A DNA stretch of 64,000 nucleotides from Prochlorococcus marinus XMU1419 (GCF_017695955.1 NZ_JAAORO010000002.1:361748-425747); one strand, 5' to 3'; shown: positions 54,301 through 62,268, counted from the first letter of the stretch. The notes: generated by a model from the sequence alone, not told the origin. Made by a program: numbers and translations.

Positions 54301-54547
54301 AGCCCATATCAATTTCAGGGAAAAAATTTGTCAATAATGACTCGGTATAACTCGATATTGTTTTCAATTCATAAAGTGCGCTTATTTGATTTTTAATAGT
54401 TATTTGTTCACGTAACCAATTACCCAAAAAATAATTAGGAACAGCTATTTCTAATTTCTCATTTATGAAAGGAGGACATATTTTTAATTCTTGTGCTAGA
54501 AGCTCAGAAATTACTTCAATTTTGTTTGACTTGTAAAGATTGAGCAA
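51362..54547 (-). CDS. recC: exodeoxyribonuclease V gamma subunit
   Basis: RecC is the inactive helicase/nuclease-like subunit that holds RecBCD together and reads Chi in E. coli. The 1061-residue protein begins with MLNLYKSNKIEVISELLAQEL and has the RecC pattern VAVPNYFLGNWLREQI-like start (here IAVPNYFLGNWLREQI) and VSGIENARHISHKVIFLIDMN in the middle. It diverges from E. coli RecC over much of its length, so the call leans on these stretches and on the recB and recD neighbours. It starts 17 bases after ycf54. Confidence 0.88.
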   Translation of the reverse strand: MLNLYKSNKIEVISELLAQELKICPPFINEKLEIAVPNYFLGNWLREQITIKNQISALYELKTISSYTESLLTNFFPEIDMGLWNFESIKWGIIDSLEDLNSFKESLPLSNWINKYLDNKKTIDGDIYNLIKKITNNFIDYLIFRPEMIAEWNRYEINSLNLFKNLNSDQFWQPILYKLLENKISEKPACLYMIEVIKNLKKFKDFQNKIPNQIYIISDNNLSKLHINFYSELSKFTKVNLYLLSAGDDLWNRINCFEGKLEFDNKESKFNLNNTNIEKIFGKFGANFQKLIDENIYQEGINLKNNLIYIDPTTKFYEKKDIPLLKQIQKRLIDNNSIEFTVNEKDDSILFCEHFNQNSQLEYLRNKIIEIINSCEDIKYSDIAVLSPQTNQIKPFLRYIFHNELINGEKIPYFFIDEENHDSPDIYKFLIDITEIVNEKITLEKLDYILSKKVTQNIFGFNITEKDEIIFLLTQVGFHWGLDANERLGEEKNSLEWCINRITLGLIYDKEVNLSNFNLKPFSSKNISLDLNKWLKILLQLKKYINLLRGSFPFSGWVEKIKIILKNIADFNENFNLEISEINRIIDNYAAIPLISDDVILLNVFREILISSINKAKFQSKSPINKILVSGIENARHISHKVIFLIDMNSVYYPKLSKNANFNILNNKYHLGDPSVYEREKYSFLELLIASRDKFIVNWVKKDKNNKKLDISFPIKELIYFFDSFLNQGQKELIIKDSDLIKKEKIDLDSSKLIKRNYSLVEDIDWNEKKFDIKNYKLSELIYWFKTPQKYWLNKKNISPKEIFIHHPDEENISNLQKSQIIKGIIKELEIDNHNIIDDLKNLNINDQLVENGIIMPKNSIFIKEKEIKDLLESLSISLSQHNQINRIYVKSNANKEEYFIADDTVIELIHSKLSLSRLTEVWIKSLFISSLKKNIKKTKVIFRTENNYKSQIIQSPGTIASNLILEEYVNIFKNYSEKCFPLPPESSYKYVEAKIKSKNEKKAFTDRWIGNKSFSKGERDNIEMKLCFGNEKEPDFFLRNNNFDKLSFRLYAPLINALKK

Positions 54548-54564
54548 TTTACTGATTAATTATA

Positions 54565-54882
54565 TTACTCAACTTTATATGGATCATTTATTTCTGCACT
54601 AGGAGATTCGAATTCCCCCACAGCAACAAACTCTAAACGAAGCTTTAAAAAAGTTATAAATTTCTTATCGGTTGATAAAACAGCTGCTGGAGGCGACGGT
54701 ATCTTTGCTCTTAAGTTATCGAATTGAGTAGTTTGTAAGAAAGATGGATTCTTTAAAAGCCAAAAATCTATTTCTTTATTATTTTCCTTATAGTTCCTCT
54801 CCCTCTCTTTCAAAATCTCTTCAAGTGGTTCTTCAATTGTCAAGAACTTTTCACTTGCTGCGACGAAAAAATATGTTGTCAT
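54565..54882 (-). CDS. ycf54: Ycf54-family subunit of the Mg-protoporphyrin monomethyl ester cyclase
   Basis: Ycf54 is needed for stable, active AcsF/ChlE cyclase, which forms ring E of chlorophyll. The 105-residue protein starts with MTTYFFVAASEKFLTIEEPL and has EIDFWLLKNPSFL and FLKLRLEFVAVGEFESP, which match the family (DUF2488). I take the ATG at 54880-54882; the in-frame TTG at 54892-54894 would overlap the pdxJ stop and adds four residues unlike relatives. It is co-directional between pdxJ and recC. Confidence 0.88.
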   Translation of the reverse strand: MTTYFFVAASEKFLTIEEPLEEILKERERNYKENNKEIDFWLLKNPSFLQTTQFDNLRAKIPSPPAAVLSTDKKFITFLKLRLEFVAVGEFESPSAEINDPYKVE

Positions 54883-54890
54883 TTTAAAAT

Positions 54891-55607
54891 TCAATTTTGT
54901 GTGATAAGTGACTTCATTTCACGAACAGACTTTTCTAATCCTACCGCTAAAGCCCTAGCAACAATACTATGGCCTATGTTTAGCTCATTCATATTGTCAA
55001 TTGATGCAATTTTTTCAACATTGTTGTAGTTAAGTCCATGGCCAGCATTAACAATTAAACCCATGCTATTTGCTTCATGTGTAGATTCTATAATCCTTTG
55101 TAGCTCTTTATATTGATCGTAACCTTTTAGTTCAGCATATTTACCAGTGTGTAATTCTATAAAATCAAACCCTATTTCTTTGGAATAATTGATCTGCTCA
55201 TTAAGTGGATCAATAAATGCACTTACTTGTATATTTGAATCTTTTAAATATCCAACAAAATTCTTAAGGTAATTCACATTACTTTTTACATCCAACCCAC
55301 CCTCAGTAGTAACTTCCTCTCTTTTCTCTGGTACAAGTGTTACATAATCTGGAAGAAGTTTTTTAGAAATTTCTAACATTTCTTTTGTAGCAGCCATCTC
55401 TAAATTTAATTTTGTTTTTATAGTTTCTTTCAAAAGGAATATATCCCTATCTTGTATATGTCTTCTATCTTCTCTTAGATGAACAGTGATTGAATCTGCC
55501 CCACCTAATTCAGCTAAGAAGGCAAATTGTACAGGGTCAGGCTCTACAGTTTTCCTTGCTTGCCTTACATTCGCGATATGGTCAATGTTTACTCCTAATG
55601 TAGTCAT
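54891..55607 (-). CDS. pdxJ: pyridoxine 5'-phosphate synthase
   Basis: PdxJ joins 1-deoxyxylulose-5-phosphate with 3-amino-2-oxopropyl phosphate to give pyridoxine phosphate (vitamin B6). The 238-residue TIM barrel has LGVNIDHIANVRQARKT at about 4-20, the DSITVHLREDRRHI segment, LVPEKREEVTTEGGLD and the GHGLNY and ELNIGHSIVARAL segments near the end. It heads the run into ycf54 and recC. Its 5' part is overlapped on the other strand by an upstream extension of the acyltransferase ORF that is probably not translated. Confidence 0.95.
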   Translation of the reverse strand: MTTLGVNIDHIANVRQARKTVEPDPVQFAFLAELGGADSITVHLREDRRHIQDRDIFLLKETIKTKLNLEMAATKEMLEISKKLLPDYVTLVPEKREEVTTEGGLDVKSNVNYLKNFVGYLKDSNIQVSAFIDPLNEQINYSKEIGFDFIELHTGKYAELKGYDQYKELQRIIESTHEANSMGLIVNAGHGLNYNNVEKIASIDNMNELNIGHSIVARALAVGLEKSVREMKSLITQN

Positions 55608-55704
55608 AATTCAAAATTTCAGTTCTAGACAATCTAGTAACCGCCCAATAATAGCTAATAAAAAATTACAAACACTTAAATTATTACTATATAGTAAATG
55701 GAAT

Positions 55705-56379
55705 TTGGAGAAAAAATTTAAAAATATTGGGAACAAAATCAACCCAGTATTGGGTTTCATAGCGATGTTTGTTACTCAGGACATCGTTTTGAGATTATTT
55801 TTTAGTAAAAAAATAATAATTAATAATGGTTTTTCAATACCATCAAATTCATCAATTATTCTTGCTCCAACACATAGATCAAGATGGGACGGTCTAGTCC
55901 TCACTATGGCAATAGGTAGAAGAATAACCAATAAGGATTGTAGATTTATGGTTACCAAATCAGAAATGCGCGGAATACAAGGTTGGTTTTTAAAAAGACT
56001 TGGATGTTTTGCAATAAATCAATTATCTCCATCTCTCTCCACGTTAAGATATGCGATTGACCTTATTGTAAAAGGCGAACAGTTAGTTGTTTTCCCCGAG
56101 GGTAAAATTAATAAATATGGAAAAAAACTTGTTCTCAAAGAAGGATTGTATAGATTAGCGAGATTAGCTTCAAAAAAAACGAAATCCATTACTATTGTTC
56201 CAATTGGCATTGCCTATAGCAATGTATCTCCAAAATTTAGAAGCAAATTTTGTTTATCCTTTGGAAAACCTATCGAAATTAACGATAATTCAAAAATCCC
56301 TATCAATGAATTTAACGGGTTTCTTAACGATGAAATGTTCAAACAGGAAAAAATAGCATTAATAAATGTCGGAAGATGA
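55705..56379 (+). CDS. 1-acyl-glycerol-3-phosphate acyltransferase-like (PlsC family)
   Basis: This lysophospholipid acyltransferase-type protein has the catalytic HxxxxD motif in APTHRSRWDGLVL and the substrate motif VFPEGKINKYGK. It probably adds an acyl chain to lysophosphatidate for membrane lipid synthesis. The start is uncertain. The ORF reaches upstream to an ATG at 55486 inside pdxJ, which would give 297 residues, but between pdxJ and the conserved region there is no ATG or GTG; the TTG at 55705 gives 224 residues and is my choice. A start at an unusual codon between 55610 and 55705 is also possible. Confidence 0.72.
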   Translation: MEKKFKNIGNKINPVLGFIAMFVTQDIVLRLFFSKKIIINNGFSIPSNSSIILAPTHRSRWDGLVLTMAIGRRITNKDCRFMVTKSEMRGIQGWFLKRLGCFAINQLSPSLSTLRYAIDLIVKGEQLVVFPEGKINKYGKKLVLKEGLYRLARLASKKTKSITIVPIGIAYSNVSPKFRSKFCLSFGKPIEINDNSKIPINEFNGFLNDEMFKQEKIALINVGR

Positions 56380-56422
56380 ATCCGCAATAAGTTACTATTA
56401 AATTTAATAATTTAAAGAGAAT

Positions 56423-56938
56423 ATGAAATTCTTAAAACTAATCCCAATTTTATTAATATGCCTTGGAAATTCTTATCATAGAAATTTAGTTCATGCAGAA
56501 GTTAAAAACCCAAATAACTATAAAGTACTCTCAATTAATAATAAAAATCTTTCAATTTCTAACGTAGAATATTACTTAGGGAAAGGAGATGAATTTATAA
56601 AAAATGGGAATTTAGATAAAGCTAAAGATTCTTTTTTAGATGCAAGAAAATTAGCTAAACAACTTGCATCTTTTTATGCTGATCTAAATACAGCCTTCAA
56701 AGGATCTGATGCAAGAATACCAAATGAAATGCAAAGAAAAGGTAAGGCAATATTAAAGATTTTGGCAGAATCAAATAAAAGATTAGCCGCTCTTTACATA
56801 AAAAATGAAAAACCTGAAGTAGCTGTACCCTTACTTATTGAAACAATTAGAATAATGTCTCCTAATAGCTCAGAAGGTAAAGAAGCTTATGAAAAATTAA
56901 TCCAGTTAGGATTTGTAGAAACTCAGTATAAAGGTTGA
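56423..56938 (+). CDS. secreted helical TPR-like protein
   Basis: This 171-residue protein has a signal peptide (hydrophobic 4-15, probable cleavage after VHA near residue 25). The mature part is a run of helices: YYLGKGDEFIKNGNLDKAKDSFLDA at about 50-74 is a TPR-like unit, and a second (LYIKNEKPEVAVPLLIETI) lies near the end. Such repeats bind other proteins, here probably in the periplasm or thylakoid lumen. No partner can be named. bolA and grxD follow on the same strand, 11 bases on. Confidence 0.72.
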   Translation: MKFLKLIPILLICLGNSYHRNLVHAEVKNPNNYKVLSINNKNLSISNVEYYLGKGDEFIKNGNLDKAKDSFLDARKLAKQLASFYADLNTAFKGSDARIPNEMQRKGKAILKILAESNKRLAALYIKNEKPEVAVPLLIETIRIMSPNSSEGKEAYEKLIQLGFVETQYKG

Positions 56939-56949
56939 TTTAATTAATT

Positions 56950-57180
56950 ATGATTACAAAAACTGAAGTTATTAATCTAATCACAAAAAAAATTCCAAGT
57001 TCTCAAGTTTTCGTTGAAAACATTAAGGGAAATGATCATTTGCAAGTAACTGTCATTGCTCCTGAATTTAATGGATTATCATTAGTTAAACAACATCAAT
57101 TAGTCTATTCTGCTTTAAAGGCAGAATTAGCTTCGGAAGCTATACATGCACTGGCATTAAAAACAGAAACACCAAATTAA
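56950..57180 (+). CDS. bolA: BolA family protein
   Basis: This 76-residue BolA-like protein has the fold pattern VFVENIKGNDHLQVTVIAPEF and GLSLVKQHQLVYSAL, with HALALKT at the end. The His in KQHQLVY and the His before LALK are candidates for the ligand that helps hold a [2Fe-2S] cluster with a CGFS glutaredoxin. The gene for such a glutaredoxin begins three bases later, which fits the well-known BolA-Grx pairing in iron-sulfur trafficking. Confidence 0.9.
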   Translation: MITKTEVINLITKKIPSSQVFVENIKGNDHLQVTVIAPEFNGLSLVKQHQLVYSALKAELASEAIHALALKTETPN

Positions 57181-57183
57181 ATT

Positions 57184-57507
57184 ATGGAAAATTTAACAAA
57201 AGATAAAATACAAAAACTCATTGATACTAACCCAGTGATGGTATTCATGAAGGGAACAAAATTAATGCCTCAATGTGGTTTTTCCAACAATGTAGTTCAA
57301 ATACTAAATTCCCTAGGTGTAGAATTCGGCACTTTTGATGTTTTAAGCGATTACGAAGTTAGAGAGGGCATTAAAGAGTATTCAGATTGGCCAACTATTC
57401 CTCAAGTTTATTTAAAAGGAGAATTTCTCGGTGGATCAGATATTCTTATTGAAATGTACAATTCAGGATCCTTAAAAGAAAAAATAGAAATTGAATTAGC
57501 GTCTTAA
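57184..57507 (+). CDS. grxD: monothiol glutaredoxin, CGFS type
   Basis: This 107-residue Grx4-type protein has the CGFS active site with Cys31 in [32 protein letters not shown], with the cis-Pro and glutathione-binding residues, follows. CGFS glutaredoxins carry [2Fe-2S] clusters bound by two glutathiones and hand them to targets or share them with BolA. It is translated with bolA from one mRNA. A DUF6761-like gene converges with it 48 bases downstream. Confidence 0.94.
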   Translation: MENLTKDKIQKLIDTNPVMVFMKGTKLMPQCGFSNNVVQILNSLGVEFGTFDVLSDYEVREGIKEYSDWPTIPQVYLKGEFLGGSDILIEMYNSGSLKEKIEIELAS

Positions 57508-57555
57508 AACAATTAGTAAGTATAAATACCGATTTAGTTAATAAAAATTAATATT

Positions 57556-57825
57556 TTAATACCTTTTTTTTCCAAAAAAACCTTTATTTTCATCTCCCTC
57601 AGGATCAATAAAACTTGAAGGATCTAGAATCCATCTTTCTATTAATTTTTCTAATTTTTCTTGATCTCTTTGCTCTAAACTATTGCAATTCCTTAAGGCT
57701 TGGAGATAACCATCACTATATAATTTAAGGTCAGCTGGCGTATGGAAACGACTAACTAAGTCTTGGCAACTATCACAAATTGATTGAAAATGACGAATTG
57801 CTTTGGGGTTTTCAAATGATGTCAT
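57556..57825 (-). CDS. small cyanobacterial protein, DUF6761-like
   Basis: This 89-residue soluble protein starts with FENPKAIRHFQSICDSC and has LKLYSDGYLQALRNCNSLEQ and LIERWILDPSSF. This layout recalls a family known only in cyanobacteria (DUF6761) with no known function. Three Cys residues are present in the Prochlorococcus copy. It is divergent from the response regulator gene by 87 bases. A ribosome site is not clear. Named with moderate confidence from pattern memory only. Confidence 0.68.
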   Translation of the reverse strand: MTSFENPKAIRHFQSICDSCQDLVSRFHTPADLKLYSDGYLQALRNCNSLEQRDQEKLEKLIERWILDPSSFIDPEGDENKGFFGKKRY

Positions 57826-57912
57826 AATTCGATAGATTCTGATTTTTATTTAGCATTTGTTATACCTTATTAAGGATGATAAATAATTGCCTGGCCCAAC
57901 AGTAACTTAAGA

Positions 57913-58650
57913 ATGCAATCAACTGAGCAAATCTTAGCTTCAACACCTGGCGGTTCACAATTGCCTACGAGCTCTCAAACTCCTTCAAGAGTTCTTGTTG
58001 TTGAACCTCACCCCACACTTAGAACTGTCCTTGTACAAAGACTCCGTCAAGATGGTCATCTTGCTGCAGCCGTTGGATCTGCTGCAGAAGCTGTTGACTT
58101 ATGCAGAGAACAGTCACCAGACCTTTTAGTTAGCGCAGAAATCCTTGAGCAAAATACTGCGATGAGATTAGCTCAACAATTAGGCTCTTCCGTTATTGTT
58201 CTAACTGCAAGATCAGGCGTTGAAGCATTAGTTAATCTTTTAGATGAAGGAGCAGATGATGTTCTTAGAAAACCATTTGGATTAGAAGAGCTTGCAGCAA
58301 GATGCAGAACTCTATTGAAAAGAGGAAGAATAGGATTACAAGAAAAAGTAGAAGTTGGACCTCTAGAGGTTCACCTTCTCTTAAGACAGGTAACCCTAAG
58401 CGAGAAGCCTGTAGAACTTAGCCCAAGAGAGTTTGCACTGCTCTGTGCCCTATTAATGCCTCCAGGCATGGTAAGAAGTCGTCAAGAGCTTCTTAGAATG
58501 GCTTGGCCACCATTCAGCGGAGGACCAAGGTCTGTAGATACTCAAGTCTTGACCTTGAGAAGAAAATTAGAGCAAGCAGGATTGGGAGAAGGAGGGGGAA
58601 TAACAACTGTCAGACAGCAAGGTTATAGATTCAGTATTGATAACATTTGA
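57913..58650 (+). CDS. OmpR/PhoB-family response regulator with degenerate receiver
   Basis: This 245-residue regulator has a receiver-like domain (about 26-137) and a C-terminal winged helix (about 145-243) with ELSPREFALLCALL and the recognition part SVDTQVLTLRRKLEQ. The receiver keeps Thr98 (VLTAR) and Lys120 (LRKPFG), but the phospho-acceptor position is Ala75 (PDLLVSAEIL, followed by Glu76) and the acidic pair is Glu31-Pro32. It probably does not take phosphate in the normal way and may act constitutively or through other signals. The N-terminal 25 residues are Ser/Thr/Gln-rich. Its DNA is less AT-rich than its neighbours, perhaps from high expression. It overlaps the next gene tail to tail by 28 bases. 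Confidence 0.88.
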   Translation: MQSTEQILASTPGGSQLPTSSQTPSRVLVVEPHPTLRTVLVQRLRQDGHLAAAVGSAAEAVDLCREQSPDLLVSAEILEQNTAMRLAQQLGSSVIVLTARSGVEALVNLLDEGADDVLRKPFGLEELAARCRTLLKRGRIGLQEKVEVGPLEVHLLLRQVTLSEKPVELSPREFALLCALLMPPGMVRSRQELLRMAWPPFSGGPRSVDTQVLTLRRKLEQAGLGEGGGITTVRQQGYRFSIDNI

Positions 58651-59153
58651 TACTTAAAAGCAATAACTTCCCCTACTACCATCAATACCGAGATAAACGT
58701 AAGTAACTTATAAGTCCATAAAGGTGATAAGTAAGATATTTCTTTTATCTGTACCTTAGTTTTTTCCGAAATTATTGATAGGAATGTTTTAAAGTTTTCT
58801 ATTCTCTGAGGTAAAAGAAAATTTTTATTATTACTCGTTGAAAAATAATGAACTTTACTACCTTGACTAGTAGGAAAAGATTTAATTGAAACAATTTCTT
58901 CCCAAGAGATTTTCCAGCCTTTTTTTCCTAAAATTCGAGAAACTAAACTAGTTTTGTAGGAAATACCCTCTTCAGAAGTAATAACATGATCATTTGTGAT
59001 GTTGATAATTAAAAACAACCCAACTATAAAAGCAAATATTGAGAGAATTTTTAAATTTCCATTTGAAACAAATGGGAGGGGAATCGTGAGTGCTAAATAT
59101 AAACTAATTAAAGAACTTTTTACAATGAAGAGAGTTTTAAAATTTTCTACCAT
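58623..59153 (-). CDS. membrane protein with PH-like domain, unknown function
   Basis: This 176-residue protein has two N-terminal helices (about 12-30 and 36-53), a central soluble part of beta character (GISYKTSLVSRILGKKGWKISWEEIVSIKSFP) that resembles bacterial PH-like domains, and a C-terminal helix (about 150-170). No active-site motif is visible. It lies 11 bases after crtH on the same strand, last in the psbY-trmFO-crtH run. Its 3' end overlaps the end of the response regulator gene by 28 bases. Confidence 0.7.
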   Translation of the reverse strand: MVENFKTLFIVKSSLISLYLALTIPLPFVSNGNLKILSIFAFIVGLFLIINITNDHVITSEEGISYKTSLVSRILGKKGWKISWEEIVSIKSFPTSQGSKVHYFSTSNNKNFLLPQRIENFKTFLSIISEKTKVQIKEISYLSPLWTYKLLTFISVLMVVGEVIAFKYQMLSILNL

Positions 59154-59164
59154 CTTATCAATTT

Positions 59165-60709
59165 TTAATCGGGTAAATTAAAGTTATTTATATTCAATTT
59201 TGCTCCTACTTTATGAGCACATGCGTAACCACTGAATGCAACTGCATTAAGTCCTTGCCCTGGGAAACAGGAGTCTCCAACGCAATAAAGGTTTTGTATT
59301 TTTGTAGTATTGAATGGCATAGGAAGAAGTCCTAATAATTTCTTATTAGGTATCGGTCCGTAGCTACCTTGAAATCTGCCAAGAAATTTTCTATGAGTTT
59401 TTGGAGTTCCAATCTCTTTATGAGATATTTGCTGACCAACATTAGGAATTATTTTAGAAATTTGTTTAATAATAAATTTAAAATACTCTTCTTTCTTAAG
59501 AAGATATTCTTTACTTGATAGGTTTTCCCATTCTTTTATGGACGAAGGTGTGAATGCATGAATAATATGTTTACCATCAGGAGCTAAAGATGAATCTAGA
59601 AGAGTTGGGATAGAAATAAATATCACACCTCTTTCATTTTCTAATTCATCCCAATTTTCAACAATAATATGGTGGCAATTAAAGTTTTCATCAATCAATT
59701 CTTTCTCTACGCCAAGGTGAATTGAAACAAAAGATGGAGATGCTTTATATGTTTCTGACCACTTATATTCGTTCTTGGGAACATACTTTTTACTAACTAA
59801 TCCTTTCTTTTTATTACCAAGTCCAAAAGTGTCCCACCTTGTAGAATTAGAAACAATAATGTTTGAGTAAAGTTCTTCTCCATTTGACAACTTAACTCCC
59901 ACGGCTTTTTTATCTTTTAACATTATTTCAGTCACATTAGCTTTATATCGAACCTTACTACCTAATCTTTCAATACCAGAAACTAATTTTTCAGCTATTT
60001 GCCCAACTCCGCCTTTTGGATAATTTATACCTCCAGCGTGTCTATCAGTAAAAACCATTCCTGCATTTATCATCGGAGTTTTAAGAGCTGGCATTACTGA
60101 CCAACAAAAACATTCAATATCAATAAACCTTAAAAGTTCAGGATCTTTTATAAATTTTCTTGCAACATCCCCAGCATTTATAGGTAGCCATCTCGCCAAC
60201 CCTAAACAAGATATTGGAGCTTTTAAGAAAACCTTAAAAAGATAACTAGGATCTTCAATTGATAGAAGAGGCATAGAATCCAGGCAATTAAATACTTTTT
60301 CACATGTTCCATAAAATTTTTTTATACCATCTTTTTCATCAGGAAAGCGATCCGACAATTTTTTAATAAATATCTCATAGTCTCTATCTACAGAAATATT
60401 AAAGTTATTAGGGAGATGATATTCCAATTGAACAGGATCAGGAATTGTATCACATTTTTCATCTACATCTTTTAAAGCACGGGTTAACAAATTCGTATAC
60501 CCCTTATCACCAAAGCCAAAGATCATTGAAGCTCCAACATCAAAAATATAACCTTTTCTTTTAAAAGATCCTCCGCTTCCTCCAGGAATAATATATTTCT
60601 CAAGCACTAGTACTTTTGCGCCCTTAGCAGCCAATTGAGATGCTGTTACTAATCCACCAATTCCGGAACCAATAATAATTGCGTCAAAATTTTCTTTTCT
60701 AGTTTTCAT
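59165..60709 (-). CDS. crtH: carotenoid isomerase (CRTISO type)
   Basis: CrtH turns poly-cis-lycopene into all-trans-lycopene, the substrate of the cyclase encoded at 3.5 kb. The 514-residue flavoprotein has the FAD motif IIIGSGIGGLVTASQLAAKG at about 11-30, then IPGGSGGSFKRKGYIFDVGASMI and, near the C-terminus, YCVGDSCFPGQGLNAVAFSG. The GDxxFPGQG form fits plant-type CRTISO rather than bacterial CrtI. It starts 32 bases after trmFO, so all four genes from psbY may share transcripts. Confidence 0.91.
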   Translation of the reverse strand: MKTRKENFDAIIIGSGIGGLVTASQLAAKGAKVLVLEKYIIPGGSGGSFKRKGYIFDVGASMIFGFGDKGYTNLLTRALKDVDEKCDTIPDPVQLEYHLPNNFNISVDRDYEIFIKKLSDRFPDEKDGIKKFYGTCEKVFNCLDSMPLLSIEDPSYLFKVFLKAPISCLGLARWLPINAGDVARKFIKDPELLRFIDIECFCWSVMPALKTPMINAGMVFTDRHAGGINYPKGGVGQIAEKLVSGIERLGSKVRYKANVTEIMLKDKKAVGVKLSNGEELYSNIIVSNSTRWDTFGLGNKKKGLVSKKYVPKNEYKWSETYKASPSFVSIHLGVEKELIDENFNCHHIIVENWDELENERGVIFISIPTLLDSSLAPDGKHIIHAFTPSSIKEWENLSSKEYLLKKEEYFKFIIKQISKIIPNVGQQISHKEIGTPKTHRKFLGRFQGSYGPIPNKKLLGLLPMPFNTTKIQNLYCVGDSCFPGQGLNAVAFSGYACAHKVGAKLNINNFNLPD

Positions 60710-60741
60710 TTTTAATTTTTCAATAATTCATATTAATTAGA

Positions 60742-62145
60742 CTAAACAAGTATTTTGTTAACTTCAAAAGATAAATTGATTGTTTTTTTGAATTCACTTA
60801 ATGCTTCTAAAGATCTTTTTTGATATTCCTGGTATCTCAATTTTTTATCTTTTATTTTACGAGTTAATTCCGGTACGAGACCAAATGAGGCCGGCATTGG
60901 TTGAAATTTATTTTTTTTATGATTAGACATTATTTCATTTCTATTACTAATGAAATTCATTAAAGAGCCAATCATGGATTCGTCAGGGAAAGTGATTACT
61001 TTTTTACTTCTAGCTAATAAAGTTGCGTTTATGCCTGCTAACAAACCTCCAGCAGCAGCAGCGGCATAACCCTCAGTCCCTGTCAATTGACCAGCAGCTA
61101 AGAGAGTTTTTCTTTTTAAAAATTGTAGCGTAGGTAAAAGTAATTTTGGCGACTCTAAAAATGTATTTCGATGCATTACTCCAAAACGTACAAACTCAGC
61201 TTGCTCTAAACCAGGAATCATTCGAAATATTCTTTTTTGTTCTAACCATTTGAGATTTGTTTGAAAACCAACCATGTTAAGTAATTTCCCTTGAAGGTCT
61301 TCTTTCCTTAGTTGAACAATTGCATGAGGCCTTTTTTTTAATCTATTTTCTCTATCGAATAAATCTCCCCATTCTGGATTCCATAACCCTATAGATTTCA
61401 AAGGTCCGTATCTCATTGTATCAAGCCCCCTTCTAGCTATCTCTTCAATTGGTAAACAAGCTTCAAAAAAGTTTGCAGTCTGCCTGTCAAAATCCTTTAA
61501 AGATGCCTGCTCACCTTTAATCAATTCGTTTCTAAAATTGATATATTCATCTTTATTCATAGGGCAATTCAAGTAAGCCGGATCGCCTTTATCGTATCTA
61601 CTTGCTTTAAAAACTCTCTCATAATTAATTGAGTCGCCATAGATGATTGGGCTAGCTGCATCAAAAAAATGACAAGAATTAATTCCTGTAAAATCCATTA
61701 TTTTCGAAGCAAGTTCATCTGAAGTTAGTGGCCCAGTAGCGAGTATAGTTATAGTTTCTTTTTTTGGAATATTTAATTGCTCTATTCTTTTAATTTGAAT
61801 TAGGGGATGATTTGTTAAAACATTTGTCAAATATTGACTAAATTTTGATCTATCTACAGCTAAAGCTCCCCCTGCGGGAACAGCAAATTTATCTGCTGTT
61901 TTTATTACCAATGAGTTGAATGTTCTTAGTTCTTCTTGTAAAAGACCTGCTGCTCTATCAGTATTCAAGGCACCAAAACTATTACTGCAGACTAGTTCTC
62001 CAAACTCATTTGTATGATGAGCAGGAGTGGAGCGAAGAGGCCGCATCTCGACAAGTTTAACTGCAATACCTGAATTTGCGATTTGCCATGCTGCTTCTGA
62101 ACCAGCAAGACCTGCTCCGATAACGAGAACTTCCTTATCTATCAA
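60742..62145 (-). CDS. trmFO: methylenetetrahydrofolate-tRNA (uracil-54-C5)-methyltransferase
   Basis: TrmFO makes ribothymidine at position 54 of tRNA using methylene-tetrahydrofolate and FADH2. The 467-residue protein has the N-terminal FAD motif [18 protein letters not shown] at about 6-23, [20 protein letters not shown], the [12 protein letters not shown] region and the C-terminal [20 protein letters not shown]. Cys residues expected for the enzyme-flavin chemistry are present. The folate link (folD is at 10.2 kb) is metabolic only. It begins six bases after psbY. Confidence 0.95.
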   Translation of the reverse strand: MIDKEVLVIGAGLAGSEAAWQIANSGIAVKLVEMRPLRSTPAHHTNEFGELVCSNSFGALNTDRAAGLLQEELRTFNSLVIKTADKFAVPAGGALAVDRSKFSQYLTNVLTNHPLIQIKRIEQLNIPKKETITILATGPLTSDELASKIMDFTGINSCHFFDAASPIIYGDSINYERVFKASRYDKGDPAYLNCPMNKDEYINFRNELIKGEQASLKDFDRQTANFFEACLPIEEIARRGLDTMRYGPLKSIGLWNPEWGDLFDRENRLKKRPHAIVQLRKEDLQGKLLNMVGFQTNLKWLEQKRIFRMIPGLEQAEFVRFGVMHRNTFLESPKLLLPTLQFLKRKTLLAAGQLTGTEGYAAAAAGGLLAGINATLLARSKKVITFPDESMIGSLMNFISNRNEIMSNHKKNKFQPMPASFGLVPELTRKIKDKKLRYQEYQKRSLEALSEFKKTINLSFEVNKILV

Positions 62146-62151
62146 ATTAAA

Positions 62152-62268
62152 TTATTCCTTTCCCAAAAAATCTCTATTAAACTGCTCTCTTGCAGGTTTT
62201 TGTATATTGAACACAACCCATGCCAGAGCAGCAATGATAGGGGCAAAGACAACAATAGTTCTTAACAT
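62152..62268 (-). CDS. psbY: photosystem II protein PsbY
   Basis: This 38-residue protein begins [20 protein letters not shown], a single membrane helix, and continues with [14 protein letters not shown]. This matches PsbY, a small peripheral helix of photosystem II near cytochrome b559. I find the ATG at 62266-62268 and the TAA at 62152-62154, with trmFO following six bases on. Although short, the family pattern (MLRT start, AW in the helix, NI(x)7-8QxNR after it) is clear. Confidence 0.88.
   Translation of the reverse strand: MLRTIVVFAPIIAALAWVVFNIQKPAREQFNRDFLGKE

Noticed and set aside
55486..55704. N-terminal extension of the acyltransferase into pdxJ
   Set aside because: The first 40 residues are only the antisense of pdxJ and look unlike an acyltransferase start; a later start is more likely.
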